From an uncultured Zetaproteobacteria bacterium (lineage in GTDB: Bacteria; Pseudomonadota; Zetaproteobacteria; Mariprofundales; Mariprofundaceae): DNA of 13,777 nucleotides. Positions 1 through 5,107 of this stretch are shown piece by piece; within the stretch, counting starts at the first letter, position 1, and every line of letters starts with the position of its first letter. The stretch spans positions 1 to 13,777 of the forward strand of contig CAMZLX010000188.1 of assembly GCA_947311795.1 (NCBI GenBank), given 5' to 3'. Under the pieces are notes generated by a model that saw nothing but the letters and a program-made list of their open reading frames with translations, did not search any database and was not told where the DNA came from. A program made the position numbers and the translations under genes.

Positions 1-74
1 CCTTGCTCAAGTATTAAATCAACTGCTTCTCGCTTGAATTCCTGCGTATATGTAGTTCGTTTCCTCTGACTCAT
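1..74 (-). CDS. IS3-family transposase OrfA, N-terminal 24 residues only
   Basis: The minus-strand reading frame starts with ATG at 74-72 and stays open to the window edge. The peptide begins MSQRKRTTYTQEFKREAVDL, which is the typical start of the IS3/IS911-type helix-turn-helix subunit (HTH_Tnp_1) that binds the element's ends. AGGAGA lies about 6 bases upstream. It is not a copy of the OrfA at 2418-2729, whose N-terminus reads MTTKRPRFNPEF, so two different IS3-type elements are present. Whether the rest of the gene is intact cannot be judged. Confidence 0.7.
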   Translation of the reverse strand, partial: MSQRKRTTYTQEFKREAVDLILEQ

Positions 75-138
75 GGGTAATCTCCTAAGTTTGGATTATT
101 ACCCTTTTCTAATCCTATACAATCGCTAGACCACTACA
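1..138 (-). mobile_element. Right-hand end of a partial IS3-family insertion sequence, cut by the window edge
   Basis: This is the upstream terminus of an insertion sequence whose body lies left of the window. Read on the minus strand it begins TGTAGTGG at 138 and has a leader of about 64 bases. An AGGAG ribosome site follows, then an OrfA-type transposase start codon at 74. The TGTAGTGG terminus is also the first 8 bases of the complete IS3-family element at 1549-2799, and the short-leader layout is the same, which supports assignment to the same family. The other end and any target duplication cannot be seen. Confidence 0.65.
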
Positions 139-168
139 GTTCTTATGAGTGTGCAAAAAGGATGTAAG

Positions 169-197
169 AAATAAGGGTGCTTATAGCACCCTTATTT
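169..197 (-). terminator. Perfect hairpin terminator downstream of kbp
   Basis: A perfect 12-bp stem (169-180 with 186-197) encloses a 5-base loop. It sits 18 bases beyond the kbp stop codon and ahead of the IS terminus. The U-tract on the minus-strand transcript is only moderate (the 3' arm ends TTATTT and is followed by CTTAC), so termination may be incomplete. The arms are near symmetric, so the structure could also stop plus-strand transcripts. Confidence 0.75.
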
Positions 198-214
198 AAT
201 AAATTTACTTTTTG

Positions 215-655
215 TTATGCGTCCATAGGAATGCGTATTTTTTGACCCGGATAAATAAGGTCAGGATTCTTAATTACCTCTCTGTTAGCTTCGAATATTT
301 TTGGGTATGCCATTGCATCACCATAAAACCTTTTTGCAATTGCTGAAAGGGAATCACCAGAGCGAATTTCATAATACTGTACTTCTGGTTCATCAGGTGT
401 TTTTACTGTCATGGCCTTAACGGCAGACACACCTTCAGTATTTCCTGCAATCAAGACTGTCTTTTCTAAAGCACTAACAGATTCTGCCTCACCTTCAAGG
501 GAAACAACTCCTTCATTTACGCTTACTTTCAAATTCTTGACACCAGGGTTGTTTGATTCAATATTTTTTTGAATTGCTGCAGCCTGCTCTTCAGCGCTTG
601 CTTCACTTCCAAAAATTTTGTCCCCAATATTGCTTACAAAATCAAATAGTCCCAT
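215..655 (-). CDS. kbp: BON-LysM protein, Kbp/YgaU family
   Basis: This 146-residue protein has the layout of E. coli Kbp (YgaU, 149 residues), a cytoplasmic potassium-binding protein. It starts MGLFDFV, with a BON domain at about residues 25-84 and a LysM domain at about 95-143 containing YYEIRSGDSLSAIAKRFYGD and ending in PGQKIRIP. There is no signal peptide or membrane segment, so despite LysM it should stay in the cytoplasm, as the family does. AAGGAG lies 8 bases before the ATG. The gene appears monocistronic, with a possible promoter at 721-748 and a hairpin terminator after its stop. Family assignment is confident; potassium sensing is inferred from E. coli. Confidence 0.88.
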   Translation of the reverse strand: MGLFDFVSNIGDKIFGSEASAEEQAAAIQKNIESNNPGVKNLKVSVNEGVVSLEGEAESVSALEKTVLIAGNTEGVSAVKAMTVKTPDEPEVQYYEIRSGDSLSAIAKRFYGDAMAYPKIFEANREVIKNPDLIYPGQKIRIPMDA

Positions 656-688
656 TGATAACTCCTTAATATTTTTTAATTATATATA

Positions 689-748
689 TGTACTTATGCA
701 AGTACAATACATGTATGCTTAGTGTAATAGTTTTTATAACCTTGTCAA
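689..748 (-). promoter_or_regulatory. Candidate kbp promoter with a palindrome at or just past the start site
   Basis: On the minus strand TTGACA (748-743) is followed after 16 bases by TACACT (726-721), a possible sigma-70 pair. Just downstream is a 7-bp inverted repeat, TGTACTT ATGC AAGTACA (689-706). Next to it is a 10-base palindrome, ATACATGTAT (707-716), which would cover the start site. The symmetry suggests a repressor operator, but the area is AT-rich and this rests on inspection only. Confidence 0.45.
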
Positions 749-854
749 AATGTATGCTTGAGGACAGGAAAGAAGGGTGTCCTTGGTTAATTTTTTCGAA
801 CTTCCATTTTCATGTTTTATTAAAGCAATACATTATCTTTAAATTGCAACGGTG

Positions 855-1301
855 TTAGAAGAATCTTTTTGCCATACCCATTAATCCATCTACTCCACCG
901 ATAGAGTCTAATAGGGATCCACCTGAACTAGCTTTATCAATCAGTTGAGGTAAAACATCTTGTAAGCCCCCAACAGCCTCTTCTTCAGATAAGTTTAGTG
1001 TAGAGGCAAACTTAGATAACTTATTTGAGTCAAACATTTGAGAAACCGTGTCGGCTGAGACAGCCTCATTGTCGCCATCACCTAACCATGACTGAACCAT
1101 GTTCATAACATTTCCGTCCCCTGAATTTGTTAAGTTACCAATTATTTCACCAATATCTAATCCCCCGGATGAGCTACTTCCAGTCAGACCAGATAAGGCA
1201 GACATGATAGTGTTTGTGTCTAAATTACTACCTGCATTTCCACTAGCACTGCTATCTTTAAAAGCAGTGGCCCCTAACTTTAGTAAATCGTTCATATCCA
1301 T
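855..1301 (-). CDS. YidB-like DUF937 protein
   Basis: This 148-residue protein belongs to the DUF937/YidB family, whose function is not established. The family signature is visible at about residues 68-90 (MVQSWLGDGDNEAVSADTV), matching the SWxGxGxNxxIS segment of E. coli YidB. It is followed by a predicted helical stretch with LNLSEEEAVGGLQDVLPQLIDK (about 102-123). The N-terminal half is rich in Gly, Ser and Asn, including a run of four serines, and looks flexible. No signal peptide or membrane helix is seen. AGGAG lies 8 bases before the first of two in-frame ATGs, which favours the start used here. The next gene downstream, kbp, is about 200 bases away and has its own promoter candidate, so the two are probably separate units. 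Confidence 0.8.
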   Translation of the reverse strand: MDMNDLLKLGATAFKDSSASGNAGSNLDTNTIMSALSGLTGSSSSGGLDIGEIIGNLTNSGDGNVMNMVQSWLGDGDNEAVSADTVSQMFDSNKLSKFASTLNLSEEEAVGGLQDVLPQLIDKASSGGSLLDSIGGVDGLMGMAKRFF

Positions 1302-1431
1302 ATTTTAAACTCCTAAATCCTTATTTTTTAGAGTAGGTATGGTGCATTCTCGTCGAGCTATTGTCTAGTGACCTATATTACAGGTTTTAGTTTTTTTGAA
1401 TAATTGCACTGTCATTTTAGTATTGGCGAAT

Positions 1432-1548
1432 TCAAGTTCCAAGTGCAACTTGAGTTAGTTTAGTTTTTGTATTGAAAAACACTTTATGTGGTGTTTTATA
1501 GTCCAGTGTTTTATGAGGACGATGGTTGAGCCTCTGAGTGATGAAGTC
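1432..1548 (-). pseudogene. C-terminal stub of an IS30-family transposase
   Basis: The minus-strand frame from 1548 to a TGA at 1434-1432 gives 38 residues. They include QRLNHRPHKTLDYKTPHKVF, the LNxRPRKxLGYxTPxEVF block that closes IS30-family DDE transposases, then a tail ending VALGT. The frame is cut exactly at the first base of the IS3-type inverted repeat at 1549. No continuation of the IS30 gene occurs beyond the far end of that element at 2799. The N-terminal helix-turn-helix and most of the catalytic core are therefore missing, and this is a dead remnant. I could not define the IS30 terminal repeat in the bases below 1432. Confidence 0.72.
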
Positions 1549-1573
1549 TGTAGTGGCTAAATCAAATTGACCA
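1549..1573. repeat. Terminal inverted repeat of the IS3-type element, OrfB side
   Basis: This begins TGTAGTGGCTAA and matches the reverse complement of 2775-2799 at 19 of 25 positions, with the outer 12 bases perfect. The TG...CA ends are standard for IS3 elements. Confidence 0.85.
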
Positions 1574-1589
1574 GTTTATAAGAGCCATT

Positions 1590-2470
1590 TTAGAATATTT
1601 TCTCTTTTTGGTCTGGTGTTAAGCCGAGGTTGTGTTTATATGGTCTGAAGCTGTTGTAGTAGGCAATGATATAGCGCCAAATTACTTGCCTTGCGTGTTT
1701 AAGTGATACTAATCCCGTTTCAGAAATCCATTCAGTTTTCAAGCTACTGGTTCCATCGGCGCTTTATCCCAAAATTTACCGCGCCTACTCATGCTTTGTT
1801 TGATTTGGTATTGCCATAGTAGTTGACGATATGCTAAGCTGGTATAATGACAGCCTTGGTCGGAGTGAAACATAAGTCCTTTCGGTCTTCTTGGTGACTC
1901 AAATGCCATGCTTAGTGCTTGCCCTGTTAGGTTAGAACCTGGCGATGATGACAGCGCCCAATCCACAGGCTTGTGCGCGAACAAATCCATCACCACTGCA
2001 AGGTAAGCCCATTTGTTACCAGTCCAAACATAAGTCACATCACCACACCATACTTGATTGGGGGCATCGGGAGAAAATGCTCTAGCAAGGTGATTGGGGA
2101 TATGAATATGTTCGTTTCCACCACGTTTGCATGCATGTTTTGGCATTTGGCAGCTTACCAAACCCAACACTTTCATAAGCTTTCCTGCACGATACCGACT
2201 TGATGACGTACCTTTAGTCATTGCAATGGTTACAATCGTTCTAAAACCAGTAGAGCCGCTGCTTGATTGATGTATATTCTTCACAAACTCACGCTCGTGT
2301 ACCTCTGAGATGGTTTAAAGTGTTTATCACGGTTTAGCCATGCTCGGAAACTGCTACGGTGAACCTGCAAGGTGTGGCATAAAAGCGCGACAGGATAGAT
2401 CTCTTGTAGTCGTGCAATCATTTGAAACCGTTCAATGAGTCCGACATCAAGAGAGCAGTGGCTTTTTTTA
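1590..2470 (-). pseudogene. IS3-family transposase OrfB (DDE integrase), frame-broken
   Basis: This encodes the catalytic half of the transposase in three pieces. After the slip site at 2463-2469, the -1 frame runs to a TGA at 2283-2281. The sequence then continues in another frame (from about 2310 to 1739) through GDVTYVW, FHSDQGCHYTS and KAPMEP. A last frame encodes SSLKTEWISETG and YYNSFRP up to a TAA at 1592-1590. The D, D and E are all present, with exactly 35 residues between the second D and the E as in IS3 proteins. The break after PME appears to have lost part of the usual RFFRSLK segment. WDK replaces the usual WDN. Two frameshifts make it non-functional. Confidence 0.85.
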
Positions 2471-2729
2471 ATATCTGCTTCTCTATTTCAAGCCGTTTAA
2501 TGCGCTTTTCAAGCTCTCGAATGTTGGCTTACTCGGGTGTGACAGGTACTTTGTTGACTACTGTCAGACCTGTGTTTTCCTTCCTGGTTTGGCTTACCCA
2601 TTTACCCAATGTCGATTTACCAACACCAATGGCTTCTGCTGCTTTGCGTATGCTGTAACCATGCGATAAGACAAGTTCTGAGCACTCCTGATGAAACTCA
2701 GGATTGAACCTTGGTCGTTTTGTTGTCAT
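2418..2729 (-). pseudogene. IS3-family transposase OrfA with an internal stop codon
   Basis: This is the DNA-binding subunit, with ATG at 2729 behind ATGGAGGAATTGCA. Residues 1-66 hold the helix-turn-helix (SIRKAAEAIGVGKSTLGKWV). A TAA at 2531-2529 follows PVTPE, where relatives continue with Q, so a CAA-to-TAA change is likely. After the stop the same frame goes on as a leucine-zipper-like stretch (IRELEKRIKRLEIEKQILKK) to a TGA at 2420-2418. Full length would be 103 residues, normal for the family. The premature stop also prevents ribosomes from reaching the frameshift site. Confidence 0.85.
2462..2470 (-). other. Relic of the programmed -1 frameshift site of the IS3 element
   Basis: The minus strand reads TTAAAAAAAGC, with seven A's at 2469-2463, in the OrfA frame just after the zipper. 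A-AAA-AAG is the classic slippery signal that fuses OrfA to OrfB in IS3 elements, and the OrfB frame here is indeed -1 relative to OrfA. The nonsense codon upstream means it can no longer be used. Confidence 0.7.
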
Positions 2730-2774
2730 TGCAATTCCTCCATCAATCTGAATATTATATTTGCTCTTAATTGA

Positions 2775-2799
2775 TGGCTAAATTTACTTAGCCACTACA
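2775..2799. repeat. Terminal inverted repeat of the IS3-type element, OrfA side
   Basis: This ends TTAGCCACTACA at 2799, the exact complement of the 12 bases at 1549-1560. It lies 17 bases beyond the yefM stop codon. Confidence 0.85.
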
Positions 2800-2816
2800 C
2801 TGTCTAAGCGAGCTGC

Positions 2817-3071
2817 TTAGTCATTGAGTAAATTTTCGGTTTTGGCTTGTCCTTCGCGGTATTGCTGGATGTTCTCCATCAGATGTTTGGCATTGGCAGG
2901 GGATTCTAAGAGGTGAAGAGTTTCCATAATCCCATTAAAATAATCCAAACCCATGACCACAGCATCAGCACTGTCTCGGCGGTTGCTGATGGTATAATCA
3001 GCATCATCGTCCACTTCATCGAGCAGGCGTTTTAGATTATTTCTGGCTTCTGTAAAGTTTACAACTTGCAT
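2817..3071 (-). CDS. yefM: YefM/Phd-type antitoxin, apparently without its toxin
   Basis: This 84-residue protein matches E. coli YefM (83 residues) along its whole length. It starts MQVVNFTEARNNLKRLLDEV (the SEARxNL DNA-binding N-terminus), has VVMGLDYFNGIMETLHLL in the middle, then LESPANAKHLMENIQQ and an acidic tail that in the family wraps around the toxin YoeB. GAGGTG precedes the ATG. In yefM-yoeB operons the toxin gene starts at or just after the antitoxin stop. Here only 17 bases follow before the IS3 terminus at 2799, and no toxin frame exists. The antitoxin is intact and may still bind its operator. Loss of the toxin through IS-linked deletion is inferred. Confidence 0.85.
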   Translation of the reverse strand: MQVVNFTEARNNLKRLLDEVDDDADYTISNRRDSADAVVMGLDYFNGIMETLHLLESPANAKHLMENIQQYREGQAKTENLLND

Positions 3072-3082
3072 ACCAGCACCTC

Positions 3083-3146
3083 ACATGTACAACTTATGGA
3101 ACAAGTCTAGCAAATTGATGAAACATGTGCAAGTTACAAGACATGT
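3083..3146 (-). promoter_or_regulatory. Candidate YefM operator with ACATGT/TGTACA repeats
   Basis: Three ACATGT words lie upstream of yefM at 3083-3088, 3123-3128 and 3141-3146. The first two extend into near copies (acatgtacaactt and acatgtgcaagtt), and the first contains TGTACA (3086-3091). E. coli YefM is known to bind paired palindromes with a TGTACA core in its own promoter, so autoregulation is plausible. A possible promoter inside the region is weak (TTGCAC, 17 bases, TAGACT). Confidence 0.5.
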
Positions 3147-3165
3147 GTTAACCAATATAGAAGAT

Positions 3166-4353
3166 TTAAAGGCTTACAAACTGCTTACGTGCATCAAGCA
3201 CTTTTACGATATAGTTGCGGGTTTCCGCATGAGGGTGGTTATTTTTCAACATTCTAAGCACTTCAGCCGTGGATAAATTGTTGATGATACCAATGGCTTC
3301 GCCGGGTGAGGTTGTGCCGCTGAATGTTTTAAACACATTACCCGCACCACCATTGTAGGCTGAAATTGTAGCGTACTCGCGTTTTACAGGGTCTGTGATT
3401 TTTCCAAGATAGCGGCTGTTCACGATATGCAAATATGCGGTGCCAAACTCAATATTCTGATTGCTTTTGAATAGATATTCCTTGGTGGGTGGGCTTTTAC
3501 TGCCGCGAACCAGCTGCGATGCGTCCACGCCTGCAGTGGTGGGTACAATCTGCATCAAACCATAAGCAGGGACGGGGCTAACGGCGAATGGATTAAATGC
3601 GCTTTCTGTTTTGATGATGGCATAAATCAAACTTTTGTTCACATCATATTGCGCTGCATATTTGTCCACATCTGTTTTGTAGTTGCGGGCTTGACGATTT
3701 TGGAAGTCACTCACCATTTTGATTTGCACGAAATGAACCTGCTTTGTTCCGTTTTTCGTGGTCACATTTCGGACTTGGACTTTATTTTTAACCAGATATT
3801 GGGCAAAAGGGCGAGCGATATTGGGTTTGTCGATGATGCGTTTGTTTTGGTCAACCACCAAACCATACAAATAAGGTTTGCCTGAAAGGTTAATATCTTT
3901 GGCAGTGTATAATTCCACAGCCCTTGGATCATCAGGGGTTAAAAGTGTTGTATAAATTGCATTCTCTAAGCTTTGGGCGCTGTTGTTGGGGTCTAAGGTC
4001 TCAACCGTAATCAAACCAATATCAAATTGAACAATGGCGCGGCTTTTGTAGCTATCGGTGTATTTCACATAATCAGTATTGCTAGGCACCACGACTTCTT
4101 CCTGCCCCCAAGTCGCCTCAACATCGCCACGAAAGATACCAACCAACTTTTTGTATTGTAAACGTGCTTTTTTGAGGTCAGCTAATATTTTTTCGGGGTC
4201 AGTTGCATAGTCTTGAGCATGGCTGGTCGCCATGTCTCTCAATACTGCTTCGGGGTCTTCTGATGTCAGTAAAGTATTGAGGTCTTTGGCTGTGCAGCTT
4301 GCAAATATAAGGATACATAAAGCGCTGATTAGGGTTAAGTTGATAAATTTCAT
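3166..4353 (-). CDS. mltC: Membrane-bound lytic murein transglycosylase C
   Basis: The enzyme cleaves peptidoglycan between MurNAc and GlcNAc, leaving 1,6-anhydro-MurNAc ends, at the inner face of the outer membrane. At 395 residues it is slightly longer than E. coli MltC (359). A hydrophobic signal ends in IFASC with Cys20 as a lipidation candidate, although Phe at -3 is unusual. The MltC-specific N-terminal domain (TDYVKYTDSYKSRA, residues 93-106) precedes a goose-type SLT domain with catalytic Glu250 (KTESAFNP), GLMQ (265-268) and AYNGGAG (332-338). The ATG at 4353 has no strong Shine-Dalgarno site. A terminator lies just upstream, so it is probably transcribed on its own. Confidence 0.92.
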   Translation of the reverse strand: MKFINLTLISALCILIFASCTAKDLNTLLTSEDPEAVLRDMATSHAQDYATDPEKILADLKKARLQYKKLVGIFRGDVEATWGQEEVVVPSNTDYVKYTDSYKSRAIVQFDIGLITVETLDPNNSAQSLENAIYTTLLTPDDPRAVELYTAKDINLSGKPYLYGLVVDQNKRIIDKPNIARPFAQYLVKNKVQVRNVTTKNGTKQVHFVQIKMVSDFQNRQARNYKTDVDKYAAQYDVNKSLIYAIIKTESAFNPFAVSPVPAYGLMQIVPTTAGVDASQLVRGSKSPPTKEYLFKSNQNIEFGTAYLHIVNSRYLGKITDPVKREYATISAYNGGAGNVFKTFSGTTSPGEAIGIINNLSTAEVLRMLKNNHPHAETRNYIVKVLDARKQFVSL

Positions 4354-4426
4354 GGCATAAGGTTAATGATTTAAGCCACTTAAAACAATATATGCGGTGT
4401 GTGGTTAAGTTTGCGAACAAAAAAAT

Positions 4427-4445
4427 AGCCCTCGATTAGAGGGCT
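4427..4445 (-). terminator. Rho-independent terminator for the 52-residue small gene
   Basis: A 7-bp GC-rich stem (AGCCCTC with GAGGGCT, loop of 5) is followed on the minus strand by ATTTTTTTG. It lies about 50 bases past the small gene's TAG and ahead of mltC, separating the two transcripts. This is the best terminator in the window. Confidence 0.88.
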
Positions 4446-4495
4446 TAAAGCTTTTTAAATGGTCTAGTTATGTGATGTATTTAGCGTAAGGCAAA

Positions 4496-4654
4496 CTAAG
4501 TGACAGCCTCATGTTTAAGCGCTTGTCTCATGCGTTTGTTCATGGCTCTTTTGAGCCTTCTTTTTTCGTGGGTATGGAAACTGTGGGCTTGTCGAAATTC
4601 GGATGTAACCAAGGTTCTTTCTTTTGCTGTTGTACGTTGATGTCTTCCTAGCAT
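4496..4654 (-). CDS. Small, strongly basic protein of unknown function (52 residues)
   Basis: The ATG at 4654 follows AAGGAGAATATTC, an excellent ribosome site, and the frame ends with TAG at 4498-4496. The peptide starts MLGRHQRTTAKERTL, has a histidine cluster HSFHTH (residues 24-29) and a basic stretch EKRRLKRAMNKRMRQALKH (30-48) that could form one helix. By my count there are 9 Arg, 5 Lys, 5 His, 4 Glu and no Asp, a net charge near +10. There is no membrane segment or signal. It has its own promoter (-10 TATAAA) and terminator, so it is a complete unit filling what would otherwise be a gap of about 400 bases. I do not recognise the family. The composition suggests nucleic-acid or ribosome binding, which is inference only. 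Confidence 0.72.
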   Translation of the reverse strand: MLGRHQRTTAKERTLVTSEFRQAHSFHTHEKRRLKRAMNKRMRQALKHEAVT

Positions 4655-4697
4655 GAATATTCTCCTTGTATTAAACTCTGCTCAACGAGCGATTTAA

Positions 4698-4726
4698 TTT
4701 ATAACACAAATAGCATGGAATTGCAA
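4698..4726 (-). promoter_or_regulatory. Sigma-70-type promoter of the 52-residue small gene
   Basis: On the minus strand TTGCAA (4726-4721), 17 bases, then TATAAA (4703-4698). The -10 matches 5 of 6 consensus bases and the spacer is ideal. The start site would be about 35-40 bases before the ATG at 4654. Confidence 0.65.
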
Positions 4727-4749
4727 TAATTATTTTTATTTCATATTGT
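4721..4749 (+). promoter_or_regulatory. Candidate promoter for the ASCH-kinase operon, sharing its -35 box
   Basis: On the plus strand TTGCAA (4721-4726), 17 bases, then TATTGT (4744-4749, 4 of 6 to consensus). The -35 hexamer is a palindrome and also serves as the -35 of the opposite promoter. The DNA is AT-rich, so chance is possible. Confidence 0.4.
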
Positions 4750-4771
4750 AAAACAATGGTTTAGGGAGGTA

Positions 4772-5107
4772 ATGATGATGGGAAAATTCCCAGATAAAAC
4801 ATGCAGCATTGATAGGTTGGTGCGCCACCCGCGCTTAAAACAAGCAGCCCTTGCTGGTGAAAAAACAGAACAGCGCCGAGATGGTGTGTATGCCTATCCT
4901 GATGAAACATTTGAATTGGATGGTGTGACATTCATCGTTACCGATTTAAAACAACAACGCTTGGGTGATATGGGTGATAAAGAAGCGCAAGCTGAAGGTT
5001 ACCCATCTTTTGAAGCCTATAAATCACTGATACTCAATATGCACAAGGGCATGACATGGCAGGATGATGCGCTTGTGTGGGTACATTGCTTTAAACGTCA
5101 AACATGA
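4772..5107 (+). CDS. ASCH/PUA-like small protein
   Basis: This 111-residue protein resembles the ASCH branch of PUA-like RNA-binding folds. LAGEKTEQRR (residues 28-37) fits the GxKxxExR signature, followed by a beta-rich stretch (FELDGVTFIVTDLKQQRL), a helical AEGYPSFEAYKSLI segment and a final strand DALVWVHCFKR. In E. coli the similar-sized ASCH protein YqfB hydrolyses N4-acetylcytidine, but the role here is unknown. Three consecutive ATGs (4772, 4775, 4778) follow GGGAGG. The third has the best spacing, so the protein probably starts MGKFPDK. It overlaps the downstream kinase start by 4 bases (ATGA), so the two are made together. Confidence 0.72.
   Translation: MMMGKFPDKTCSIDRLVRHPRLKQAALAGEKTEQRRDGVYAYPDETFELDGVTFIVTDLKQQRLGDMGDKEAQAEGYPSFEAYKSLILNMHKGMTWQDDALVWVHCFKRQT

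Larger units (their letters stand above)
1549..2799 (-). mobile_element. Complete but inactivated IS3-family insertion sequence, 1251 bp
   Basis: The element is bounded by terminal inverted repeats whose outer 12 bases (TGTAGTGGCTAA) are identical. It carries OrfA and OrfB in the IS3 arrangement, with an A7 slip site between them. The length of 1251 bp is normal for the family. OrfA has a nonsense codon and OrfB carries at least two frame changes, so it should not transpose by itself. Flanking bases (GTC on the left, CTG on the right) show no target duplication, and the flanks are unrelated: IS30 remnant on one side, yefM on the other. This points to a deletion or rearrangement after insertion. 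Confidence 0.88.

Noticed and set aside
761..783. Hairpin AGGACA...TGTCCT between kbp and the yidB-like gene
   Set aside because: It has a 6-bp stem with an 11-base loop, and no T-tract directly follows on either strand, so it is not supported as a terminator.
1546..2802. Target-site duplication around the IS3 element
   Set aside because: The 3 bases on the left (GTC) and right (CTG) do not match, and longer duplications were not found either.
3085..3276. Plus-strand 63-codon frame between yefM and mltC
   Set aside because: It starts within the yefM promoter, runs antisense into mltC and lacks a Shine-Dalgarno site, so it is not a toxin gene.
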